NCBI RefSeq assembly: GCF_000004195.4
Contig: NC_030677.2
Span: forward strand, 195,576,372 to 195,640,371
DNA: 64,000 nt
Direction: 5' to 3'
From: Xenopus tropicalis
Taxonomy: Eukaryota > Chordata > Amphibia > Anura > Pipidae
Every line of letters starts with the position of its first letter. The first letter of the stretch is position 1. Below, piece by piece: positions 23,673-33,860 of the stretch. The position numbers and the translations under genes are program-made. The notes beneath the pieces are model-generated. The model worked only from the letters and a program-made list of their open reading frames with translations. It had not been told where the DNA came from and ran no database searches.

Positions 23673-24330
23673 TTAAAGGGGAACTTTACCCAAAGACAAC
23701 TTCAATTTATTGAAAAGTAAACATAGTTTCAAGCAACTTTGTAATATACTTCAATCAGGGTCAGACTAGGGGGTGCGGGCCCATGCCACCTGCCCAACGT
23801 CCCCTCCCCTGAGTGCGCATAAGTGAAACGCGTAAGGGGAAGCGGCAACAAGGCTTAGGTATGGGCTGCCGGGCCCACTGGGATTTTTCCCGGTGTCCCG
23901 ACGGCCCAGTCCAACCCTGACTTCAATTAATAATATGGTTTGGAACAATTCCCTAAGCCCCTCCCCCTGTTCCCCTGCTGATCTGGCTGGCTACTTTGAG
24001 ACTCCAATAAAATGTAACAGTAGCCGACTGCCCTCAGCCTGCCTTCAGCCTGCCTCCTCCCAATCCCACAATCCCCTGCACGTGTGATGTCAATAAGGAA
24101 AGGAACATCATAATGCAATGCATTGTGAGTTATGTAGTTCCTGTAGGCTGTCTGTATGTTGAGAATTTGTTGCAATTTGTAATATCAATGTTTTAGTCCC
24201 TCCTCCCCTGCCAGGATTTCAAATGATGCAGAAAGAGAAACTTTTTTGCAGCTGGATTTCAGCATATACAATGTTATTTATTGGTTCCTTTTGGTTTGTA
24301 TTTGAATCTGCCCTTCCACATTGAAGATAA
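23673..24330. mobile_element. Kolobok/T2-type MITE interrupted by a hAT MITE
   Basis: It starts TTAAAGGGGAACTTTACCC and continues TTCAATTTATTGAAAAG. The element resumes after the hAT insertion (23756-23919) with AATATGGTTTGGAAC. The right boundary is a guess, set where the sequence stops looking MITE-like. Confidence 0.55.
23756..23919. mobile_element. hAT-type MITE with perfect 8-bp target duplication
   Basis: Ends CAGGGTCAGACTAGG and CCCAGTCCAACCCTG. It is flanked on both sides by ACTTCAAT (23748-23755 and 23920-23927). 164 bp, non-coding; short for its family. It contains GTGAAACGCGTAAGG. Confidence 0.9.
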
Positions 24331-24380
24331 AATCTACCCTGTGTATAAGCTGGGCTGCCATTCACTTTATTTTTCTGTAA

Positions 24381-24706
24381 GGGCTCTGGCACACGGAGAG
24401 ATTAGTCGCCCGCAACAAAACTCCCTGTTCGCGGGCGACTAATCTCCCCGAGTTGCCATCACACCGGCGAAAATGTAAGTCGCCGATGGGATGGCACATG
24501 CGGCGGCGCGATTTTGGCAAATCGCCGAAAAAGCCTCGTGAGGCAACTTCGGCGATTTGCCGAAATCGCGTCGCTGTGTGTGCCATCCCACTAGCGACTT
24601 ACATTTTCGCCGGTGGGATGGCAGGTGATGGCAACTCAGGGAGATTAGTCGCCCGCGAACAGGGAGTTTTGTCGTGGGCGACTAATCTCCCCGTGTGCCA
24701 GAGCCC
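24381..24706. mobile_element. Harbinger-type foldback MITE
   Basis: 326 bp between TAA 24378-24380 and TAA 24707-24709. Ends GGGCTCTGGCACACGG and CCGTGTGCCAGAGCCC are inverted, and most of the element pairs with itself, with inner repeats such as GGGCGACTAATCTCCCCG. A 3-bp TWA duplication is the PIF/Harbinger signature. It is rich in CpG, so it is probably fairly young or under-methylated. Confidence 0.85.
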
Positions 24707-24709
24707 TAA

Positions 24710-26454
24710 ATGTTCAGTAGAAGCTAATGACATAAGTTGGGAAAGTCCAACTGGTTAGTCTCAGGCCTCCAGGGGATTTACATCCCCATTATTCTTTGTA
24801 TGATATCATCATTTGTATATAATTTAGTCCATGAAGATGGAAACCTTTTTTTATCTTTATATTTTGGTTTATTCATATGAAGGGCAGCAGCCATACTGTT
24901 CCACAACCAGTTACATCTCAGTAGGTACAGGCAGATGAAGGCTGAGCTGTTATCTACTCAACAACCTTTGGTTTTCCCTGCAGGCAAGGGAAAACAGCCC
25001 TACCTAGTTTTATATACAGTATTTCCACTCCCCAAGCTAAAAGGCAAAAGGCTTTTCTTAGACACAACCATATCCAAGAAAATAATTCCATATTGGAAAT
25101 CTGCTTACAGAGAACCATGCCTAAGGCACTGCAGCTTCTCAACATGCAGTACTCATTTGGTCAAATCCAAGCTCGTTGTTTCTGATAATTGCATGACAAA
25201 CAATCAGCCATTTATATAAAAGCTATCCGGGCTTGTTCGTACTAGGCCTAACCCAGCTGTAAGGCTTAGATAGAGCTTCATACACCAACTAAAACTAAAC
25301 TCTAAAGAGCAGGTCATCGTGGCTTCAGTATTGGTTGGTATTTGTTCTTCATGAATGAATGCTAATAGTAACATTAACATAACAAAACTAGGTCATTCTT
25401 CTACATGTAGTGAAGTCATGCAAGTTGTCACTAACCCATTGCCATCCCATAACGAGTGGATCCTACTCATAATTATGGAGAAGGACCGAGGGTGACAGCA
25501 GCAAAAGGGAAGACTGGACACAACTCAAGTAAAACAGACAGGCAGGAGGCTGATATGGGTGCTTCTATGTTGGAGGAAAGCAAAAGGTTAATTAAGAAGC
25601 AACAGGTTTGTGGCCAAAAAATATGTTTGTAACTGGCACCATAACACTAGGTCAATAATACTTAAGACTTTTAAATGATAGAACAATAATGAGGGCCAGC
25701 TGCAAATTTACATGATTTTTACCCATAATGGAGCATTTGCTGCATTACGCCAATGTAATGGCTCCAAGTTGTCTTCCGTTACAGTTGTACCCGAGGTATC
25801 AAAATGGATATATTTGTGCAGTTTCCATGTAGCGTCGAGTTTGGAAGTGCATACTCAAAACAATGCTTGCTTCTGATTTGCTGGGGGCAAGTCTGATACT
25901 CCTATTGACGCCACCAACCTTGGAAACCCTGAAGCTATCGCCGGCCCAGGGTGGTAGTAGCTTCACAGTTTCCCAGCGCCAATAGGCCCAGCTGCACACT
26001 GTTCATCAGAAGAGCCAAGATGGGTGGGGGCATGGGCAGCCATGTGGAAGTGCAGGAACGTGTTTGGAAGCAAAGAACCTGAATGAATTGAGCGAATATA
26101 CGCTTTATATTGCATCCACTTTAGAGCAAACGTTCTTGTGAGTTCAGTCATAAATGAACCCTTGTGACTTAGTACAGGACTCTCACCACCTTTTAGAATA
26201 TATTGGCCATAAGATAATGTCCTCTTGGGTACAGATGCCTTAACAGTGGCCAGTGTTGGAGCCAGTATGGTTAATTAGATTGGTGATGGGAAAAAGTCAG
26301 GGACCTGAATAACATTTATCAACAGAGACAGCATTTAGATTTGGATACATTGGGGAAGATGGCAGCTGTAATACAATACAAGGATAATTCCATTGACTAA
26401 TGGTAGTTGTGCATTTATAGTGGTAGTGTATACAGTCTGTTCTACCTGCTGATT
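24710..26454. other. intergenic, no gene recognised
   Basis: About 1.7 kb with no repeat I can name and no convincing exon. Several 60-90 codon open frames occur on both strands without recognisable similarity. Confidence 0.4.
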
Positions 26455-26456
26455 TA

Positions 26457-26670
26457 CAGTGGCTTGCAAAAGTATTCGGCCCTCTTGAACTTTTCCACAT
26501 TTTGTCACATTACAGCCACAAACATGAATCAATTTTATTGGAATTCCACGTGAAAGACCGATACAAAGTGTTGTACACGTGAGAAGTGGAAGGAAAATCA
26601 TACATGATTCCAAACATTTTTTACAAATAAATAACTGCAAAGTGGGGTGTGCGTAATTATTCAGCCCCCT
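26457..26670. repeat. Tc1 terminal inverted repeat, left (214 bp)
   Basis: Pairs with 27848-28061 with about three mismatches (for example ACCGATAC here against ACCAATAC in the complement of the other). The transposase stop codon sits four bases inside the repeat boundary. Confidence 0.93.
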
Positions 26671-26673
26671 GAG

Positions 26674-27693
26674 TCAATACTTTGTAGAACCCCCTTTTGC
26701 TGCAATTACAGCTGCCAGTCTGTTAGGGTATGTCTCTACCAGCTTTGCACATCTACAGACTGAAATCCTTGCCCATTCTTCTTTGCAAAACAGCTCCAGC
26801 TCAGTCAGATTAGATGGACAGCGTTTGTGAACAGCAGTTTTCAGATCTTGCCACAGATTCTCGATTGGATTTAGATCTGGACTTTGACTGGGCCATTCTA
26901 ACACATGGATATGTTTTGTTTTAAACCATTCCATTGTTGCCCTGGCTTTATGTTTAGGGTCGTTGTCCTGCTGGAAGGTGAACCTCCGCCCCAGTCTCAA
27001 GTCTTTTGCAGACTCCAAGAGGTTTTCTTCCAAGATTGCCCTGTATTTGGCTCCATCCATCTTCCCATCAACTCTGAGCAGCTTCCCTGTCCCTGCTGAA
27101 GAGAAGCACCCCCAGAGCATGATGCTGCCACCACCATATGTGACAGTGGGGATGGTGTGTTCAGAGTGATGTGCAGTGTTAGTTTTCCGCCACACATAGC
27201 GTTTTGCATTTTGGCCAAAAAGTTCCATTTTGGTCTCATCTGACCAGAGCACCTTCTTCCACATGTTTGCTGTGTCCCCCACATGGCTTGTGGCAAACTG
27301 CAAACGGTACTTCGTATGGTTTTCTGTTAACAATGGCTTTCTTCTTGCCACTCTTCCATAAAGGCCAACTTTGTGCAGTGCACGACTAATAGTTGTCCTA
27401 TGGACAGATTCCCCCACCTGAGCTGTAGATCTCTGCAGCTCTTCCAGAGTCACCATGGGCCTCTTGGCTGCATTTCAGATCAGCGCTCTCCTTGTTTGGC
27501 CTGTGAGTTTAGCTGGACGGCCTTTTCTCGGTAGGTTTACAGTTGTGCCATACTCCTTCCATTTCTGAATGATCGCTTGAACAGTGCTCCGTGGGATGTT
27601 CAAGGCTTTGGAAATCTTTTTGTAGCCTAAGCCTGCTTTAAATTTCTCAATAACTTTATCCCTGACCTGTCTGGTGTGTTCTTTGGACTTCAT
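26674..27693 (-). pseudogene. Tc1-like transposase, one premature TGA
   Basis: Tc1 transposases bind the element ends and cut and paste it into TA sites. The gene spans 340 codons including the stop, full length for the family, in one uninterrupted frame except for TGA at codon 73 (27475-27477). The N-terminal helix-turn-helix region is present (KKISKALNIPRSTV, about residues 25-38), followed by a GRPAK linker motif at about 58-62. The DD34E triad is intact: D152 in WSDE, D243 in FQQDNDP and E278 in NPIENLW, with exactly 34 residues between the last two. Start chosen at 27693 because the protein begins MKSKEH as in relatives. It is probably inactive unless the stop is read through; a downstream ATG (codon 80) would give a protein without the first DNA-binding domain. 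Confidence 0.93.
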
Positions 27694-27847
27694 GGTGTTG
27701 TTGCTCCCAATATTCTCTTAGCAACCTCTGAGGCCGTCACAGAGCAGCTGTATTTGTACTGACATTAGATTACACACAGGTGCACTCTATTTAGTCATTA
27801 GCACTCATCAGGCAATGTCTATGGGCAACTGACTGCACTCAGACCAA

Positions 27848-28061
27848 AGGGGGCTGAATAATTACGCACACCCCACTTTGCAGTTATTTATTTGTAAAAA
27901 ATGTTTGGAATCATGTATGATTTTCGTTCCACTTCTCACGTGTACACCACTTTGTATTGGTCTTTCACGTGGAATTCCAATAAAATTGATTCATGTTTGT
28001 GGCTGTAATGTGACAAAATGTGGAAAAGTTCAAGAGGGCCGAATACTTTTGCAAGCCACTG
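27848..28061. repeat. Tc1 terminal inverted repeat, right (214 bp)
   Basis: Inverted partner of 26457-26670, about 98.6% identical by eye; ends GCAAGCCACTG followed by the target TA. Confidence 0.93.
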
Positions 28062-28063
28062 TA

Positions 28064-29478
28064 TACCAATGGATACTGCAAAACACAAATCCCACCCAAG
28101 AAGCAATTCCTCTACTATATATACAGTATATATATATATTATATATATACTGATTCCATAAGCAGTCCTTTCACATATACACCATTTTGCAAGGGCCAGT
28201 TGACGACCTGTTCAATTTTCTAGTTATAAACTGCTTACAAGTATAACAATTTATTGCAGCCTAAGGTCAGCAGAAAATCACTGCGCCTTCTGACTGTAAA
28301 TCAAAGAAAAGAAAAATGATCGACAGACCTTTCCATTAAATTGTAATAAATACTCCATTACCTCGCTCAAACATAATTCCCTCTCTTTATTATTGAAATC
28401 CTCTGTGCCTGCATGTCTACAGGACATCTGACCGACGCGGGAGAAAGCTAATGGCTTCACACCAACGCAAAGCTGAGGTTGTGCCACCTCTCAGTGACGT
28501 CCAAAGGCTGCAATGGAAAGCAAAGCCGGTGGCCCAAAGATTTGATTGCTTTTCTTCTACGTCTGTCACTGCACGGACCTGAAGGCCTTTCATTATTTTA
28601 TATTGGAATATTTAGCATGATTGGTAGCCTCCTAGGTTAGGGTTTGGGGTTCACATCAATAAGAACCGTGCTCCAAAGTGCAACTGGCAACACTAGGCCA
28701 GCAAGCCAGTCCCCAAGGCCACTGTGAGTCAATACTTTAGTGTCACTCAGTAAGCCGATGGCTCAAACATATCACACTCTAGAAAAGGAACAAGTAGTAT
28801 AATGAACAATTCAATACTTTTTTGACATCTATTTAGTCCACTCACCATTATATAACCCTAGTAATTCTTCCTCTTTACCTAATTATTAACTTGCTGTAGT
28901 TGCTGCCATCAGCCAATGAGAATTAACCTAAGGTTAAACCTTACTACACGTGACTCTTATGATTGGTTGTTATGATGTTATCTGTCTACTATAACCAATT
29001 GCAGTGAATTGAATATCAAGTTCTGTCAATCACCCAATCTAAGGAATTTAAAAATGAATTTAGAAATTGTTAAATACTGTATGTGTAACATTTTTTTTTT
29101 TTCTTTCTTTGGGTGGAACTTACTTTGAAGAATAAGGGACATAATTAATACGACAACAACACGCTGGGAAAGGGCACTTACTTACTAATTTAGCTAAAAA
29201 TGATAAGCATTATGTTTTGGGCTTCTTTACCAGGATACAGCCCTTTAGTAGCATTGACCCCTAAAGATGCCCCAGTAGCCCCCCCCCCATCTTCTTTTCT
29301 GCTGATTCCCTGCTCTGTGCTGCTGTCACTCACCTGATTGTAGGGACCCACATTTTTCTAGAAAATATACTGGCTGGGCAGGGGGCGGGATTATTGTGGC
29401 AGGTCGTGACATCAATGGGCAGGGGCAATAACATCAGGGGTGGAGTTTAAATGTAAATGGAAGCGAGCCTCTTCCTAA
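28064..29478. other. intergenic with (TA)n and mononucleotide runs
   Basis: 28110-28152 is a TA-rich microsatellite. There is a T run at about 29092-29101 and a C run near 29280-29288. At about 29340-29460 a repeat with CTGGCTGGGCAGGGGG and GACATCAATGGGCAGGGG resembles one near 58200-58330. No gene seen. Confidence 0.4.
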
Positions 29479-29677
29479 GGGCAAAGACACATGGAGCTAC
29501 TTAGTAGCAGCTATTTGTCACAGCTACTAAATGGCAGAAAATCCCCTGCCATAGACAATACTGAAAATTGCCTCTGCTAAAATACATGTAGAGACAATTA
29601 TCAGTAAATGATCAGCATTGTCTTTTTTTGTAGCTGTGACAAGTAGCTGCTACTAGTAGCTCTGTGTGTCTTCATCC
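29479..29677. mobile_element. Harbinger-type MITE, 199 bp
   Basis: Ends GGGCAAAGACACATGGAGCT and AGCTCTGTGTGTCTTCATCC, flanked by TAA at 29476-29478 and 29678-29680. The interior is self-complementary around AGTAGCAGCTA. Confidence 0.78.
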
Positions 29678-29680
29678 TAA

Positions 29681-29844
29681 GGGTGATGACACAAGTGGTG
29701 ATAAGTAGCCGCAACTTTTTAAAAATCTGCACTGTCGATTAGTCACAGCGACTTATACTTTAGCCTAGTTGCAGAGATGATTTGCCACGACCATATTTTT
29801 AAGAAGTCGCGGCTAGTAATCGCCGTGTGTGTCTTCCATGGCCC
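29681..29844. mobile_element. second Harbinger-type MITE sharing the flanking TAA
   Basis: Starts GGGTGATGACACAAGTGGTG directly after the TAA that closes the previous element, and ends CGCCGTGTGTGTCTTCCATG GCCC. The right 3-bp flank is TTT, so its target copy has changed or the edge is off by a few bases. Confidence 0.62.
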
Positions 29845-30475
29845 TTTCATTTCTGCAGAACCTTTTACACAGGACATACTTTTTAGACCAACCTTGAGTC
29901 CGTTTCCTCCTTTCTATTTAATATACCAGGGCTCCTCAGAGGTTTCAATTATAGAGACATACATCTGTTTTAGTTTTGTCTAATACCTGGCTAGCATGTT
30001 CTCTCCAAGGAACACTCACAATTTTCTGACCTTAATACTAGCGCTGTAGCACAAGTTACTGTTTCTGGCTGAAAGCGCAGCGGATGAACTGGTACCCAAG
30101 GGAAATACTGACAAAATTAGCAATATAAAGAAATGGGACTAGAGCGGGAAGGAGCCCCAGAATGTGAAAGCAACACTCCTATAGATTCCTTCCATGGCAA
30201 ATTAGGATCAATGTATTCATTCCCACAGGAGGGACAATGTAGCTAAATAAAAGTACATTTTCTTGGAACTACAGGTTTGTCTCCATGGAGAAAACAATTT
30301 TCATGTTTTTATCACTAGTGATTATGCCCTCAAACAGCAAATGACCTTATGAAAGGCCTCCCAGCAACATATCTGACTCAGCCTTTGACCTGACTTGTTC
30401 CTTACTCTAATCAGTTTTTCTTCAATAGACTTCTTTTTTATTCCTTCAAAAGAATTCTTAATAGTAACATATATA
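29845..30475. other. intergenic, nothing recognised
   Basis: AT-rich sequence ending in a short TA microsatellite next to the following element. No gene or named repeat seen. Confidence 0.4.
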
Positions 30476-31006
30476 TACTGTATATACTCGAGTATAAGCC
30501 TAGTTTTTCAGCACCCAAAATGTGCTGAAAAAGTCACCCTCGGCTTATACTCGAGTCGGGTGCCATGGGTCCCTCTAGACTAGCACCCTCTGTCCTTTGT
30601 GTGCAAATTAGGCCCCCCGCAACCAGAACCTCCAGTGCCCTGGCCCACTCCCAGTCGCAATACTTATTTCCCCTTACGTGCCCTCCGGGACTGGGTCTGC
30701 TGCCAGTTTGCCAATGCGCAATGAGCGTGGGGTAGTACTCATATTGTTTTTGTTGACCCTCTTCTCCACTTACAGAGCTAGTTTACTGTTTTTCTTTGAA
30801 ATAAATATTGAAAAACATATACCCCACTGATGCCTCAATTAATGTCATTTTATTGGTAATTGTTTTGATTATTAAAACTTAGCAGTTGCTGCTGCATTTC
30901 CCACCCTAGGCTTATACTCAAGTCAATAAGTTTTTCCAGTTTTCTTAGGTAAAATTAGGTACCTCGGCTTATATTCGGATCGGCTTATACTCGAGTATAT
31001 ACAGTA
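30476..31006. mobile_element. TA-flanked element with TATACTCGAGTATAAGCC ends
   Basis: Both ends carry CTGTATATACTCGAGTATAA and its complement, bordered by TA. Just inside, CAGCACCCAAAATGTGCTG is a small hairpin. Related copies are at 46321-47082 and, truncated, 50675-50972. TA flanks suggest Tc1/mariner; no transposase is present. Confidence 0.72.
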
Positions 31007-31534
31007 TATATGGATCCTATACCTGTGTATGTAAATATCTTTATATTAACTGCTAATGAAAATGCATTGGTTTTCTAAATAATGTGACACTGAGCTGTTA
31101 TATTTTATTGAATATTTGTCAAGATACTTGGACAAGCATAACACTAAAAAAACAAGATAGAGAAGATCTGACCTGCAAAGGGCTTGGACGAGCCATGGCC
31201 AGTGGACCAATAAGAGGGCTTGTATAATTTGTTCTACAGTTGTCTTAGTAATAATAATGATAGTAGTTATGAACTATTTGCTCATTGTGTCTCCACTTTA
31301 TTGGTGGAGCACTGCTCAGGCCAAGATCATAATAGATCTACTACTGAGTTAAGTCATGGAGGGAAGCTTCTAGCCTGCAGCTTGGGCCTTACCCCATTAT
31401 AGGAGACTTCTGAGGTTTTAGCTTTGTTTTTGTGCATATGGAACTTAACACTGGTTGTATAATGTTTGGTTATTAATATTTTGATAAAGCTTTGGTTTAC
31501 ACTAGAGTAGGCCTTATATATAGGCATTTATATT
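31007..31534. other. intergenic, nothing recognised
   Basis: About 530 bp without recognisable genes or repeats, between two TA-flanked elements. Confidence 0.4.
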
Positions 31535-32880
31535 ACAGGTATGGGACCCATTATCCAGAATTCTCAGGACCTGGGGTTTTCCGGATAAGGGCTCTTTCCG
31601 TATTTTGGTTCTCATACCTAAAGTCTGCTAAAAACATTATTTAAACAGTAATTAAACCCAATAGGATTGTTTTGCCCCCAATAAGGGGTAATTATATCTT
31701 AGTTGGGATCAAGTACAGGTACTGTTTTATTATTACAGAGAAAAGGGAATCATTTAACCATTAAATAAACCCAATAGGGCTGTTCTACCCCCAATAAGGG
31801 GCAATTATATCTTAGTTGGGATCAAGTACAGGTACTGTTTTATTATTACAGAGAAAAGGGAATCATTTAACCATTAAATAAACCCAATAGGGCTGTTCTG
31901 CCCCCAATAAGGGGTAATTATATCTTAGTTGGGATCAAGTACAGGTACTGTTTTATTATTACAGAGAAAAGGGAGTCATTTAACCATGAAATAAACCCAA
32001 TAGGGCTGTTCTGCCCCCAATAAGGGGTAATTATATCTTAGTTGGGATCAAGTACATGTACTGTTTTATTATTACAGAGAAAAGGGAGTCATTTAACCAT
32101 GAAATAAACCCAATAGGGCTGTTCTGCCCCAATAAGGGGTAATTATATCTTAGTTGGGATCAAGTACAGGTACTGTTTTATTATTACAGAGAAAAGGGAG
32201 TCATTTAACCATGAAATAAACCCAATAGGGCTGTTCTGCCCCCAATAAGGGGCAATTATATCTTAGTTGGGATCAAGTACATGTACTGTTTTATTATTAC
32301 AGAGAAAAGGGAGTCATTTAACCATGAAATAAACCCAATAGGGCTGTTCTGCCCCAATAAGGGGTAATTATATCTTAGTTGGGATCAAGTACAGGTACTG
32401 TTTTATTATTACAGAGAAAAGGGAATCATTTAACCATTAAATAAACCCAATAGGGCTGTTCTGCCCCCAATAAGGGGTAATTATATCTTAGTTGGGATCA
32501 AGTACAGGTACTGTTTTATTATTACAGAGAAAAGGGAATTATTTAACCATTAAATAAACCCAATAGGGCTGTTCTGCCCCCAATAAGGGGTAATTATATC
32601 TTAGTTGGGATCAAGTACAGGTACTGTTTTATTATTACAGAGAAAAAGGGAATCATTTAACCATTAAATAAACCCAATAGGGCTGTTCTGCCCCCAATAA
32701 GGGGTAATTATATCTTAGTTGGGATCAAGTACAGGTACTGTTTTATTATTACAGAGAAAAAGGAAATCATTTTTTAACATTTGAATTATTTGATTAAAAT
32801 GAAGTCTATGGGAGATGGCCTTTCCGTAATTTGGAACTTTCTGGATAATGGGTTTCCGGATAAGGGGTCTGATACCTGTA
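31535..32880 (-). mobile_element. TA-flanked mariner-like MITE with 112-bp array (copy C)
   Basis: The clearest copy of the family: TA then CAGGTATGGGACCC at the left, and TCTGATACCTG then TA at the right. Terminal regions share TTTTCCGGATAAGGG and GGATAATGGGTTTCCGG. The body is ten units of the 112-bp repeat in the same orientation as copy B. Confidence 0.88.
31650..32770 (-). repeat. 112-113-bp tandem repeat, 10 copies
   Basis: The landmark GTTGGGATCAAGTACA occurs ten times. Units around 31960-32340 form a subgroup: GGGAGTCATTTAACCATGAA replaces GGGAATC...CATTAA, and ACATGTAC alternates with ACAGGTAC, so part of the array is a dimer repeat of about 225 bp. Confidence 0.92.
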
Positions 32881-33649
32881 TAAGCATTAGAGTAGGCATT
32901 AATATATAAAAGGATGGACTAGAATTTTAAACAATGTGAAGGTCACCTTAACCAGAATGTAGCTTAAGAAGTAGGAGTCATGGAGTTTGGTAGTAGAAAA
33001 GAAACTGAATTTATCAATATTCTTTTTTCAATAGAGTAGGCTGCAGAAAATTCATATAAATCTTGTACAAACACCTAGTTTTAGTATTTTGAGTTTTTCT
33101 CAAAATACTAGGGATTATATGAAGGTAAAAGAAGAAGAAATGAATGTAGGGGGAAATGCATCATTTTTCATGACAATGTTAGATGTTAGTCTTGCTGAAA
33201 TTGGAGCGTTTGTAGATTGTAGACCTGTGCAGAAGTAGTATTAAAGATGAATGGTAACAGAGAGTGTTTTCAAAATAATAGGTTTCCCTAGATGTTCAGA
33301 AATAGAGCTTAGATCCAGAATATAATTATTCCCTATTCTATTACAACACAGGCAAGTAACGAACATTATTAGCATCCAATTCACTTGCTATAAGGCCCAG
33401 GCTGGAGGCAGTTCCATGGATACCTAGCGTACATTTGTTCAGCCCCACTCAGCTTATTACAGGTGGGTGAAGGGGCAAATCGGTGCGGCTGGAAGTTACT
33501 AGAAGCATGTATGGGCTTCCAATCCTTTTAAAATGGTGTTGAGATGTGCTCCATTTGGTGTACGTTCAAGTTATTATAGGCCTAAATGTTTTGTGAAGGT
33601 AAACTGCCCCTTTAGGAAAAGTGGCGAGTAGCCTGATAACAATAGCTTC
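32881..33649. other. intergenic, nothing recognised
   Basis: A short self-complementary stretch (AGTATTTTGAGTTTTTCTCA then AAATACT) lies near 33080-33110. No gene seen. Confidence 0.4.
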
Positions 33650-33860
33650 TTAAAGGAAAACTATACCCCCAGAATGAATACTTAACCAGCAGACAGTTTA
33701 TATTATGGCCTATTAAAGAATCTCACCAAACTGGAATATATATATCAGTAAATATTGCCCTGTTACATCCTTTCCCTTGAGCCGCCATTTAGTGATGGGC
33801 TGTGTGCCCCCTCAAAGATCAGCTGACAGGAAATAATGAAAAAAACAAACCCGTAGCAAG
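33650..33860 (+). mobile_element. Kolobok/T2-type MITE, partial
   Basis: Starts TTAAAGGAAAACTATACCCC, then AATGAATACTTAACCAGCAG and TATATCAGTAAATATTGCCC. It is the same family as the outer element at 39711-40616. The right end is lost or unclear. Confidence 0.68.

Larger units (their letters stand above)
26457..28061 (-). mobile_element. Tc1-like DNA transposon, 1605 bp, near complete
   Basis: Bounded by TA on both sides (26455-26456, 28062-28063), starting CAGTGGCTTGCAAAAGTATT and ending with its complement. The terminal inverted repeats are each 214 bp (26457-26670 and 27848-28061) and differ at only about three positions, so insertion is recent. Between them on the minus strand lies one transposase gene with a single in-frame stop. 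Such long-TIR Tc1 elements are widespread in fishes and frogs. Confidence 0.95.
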
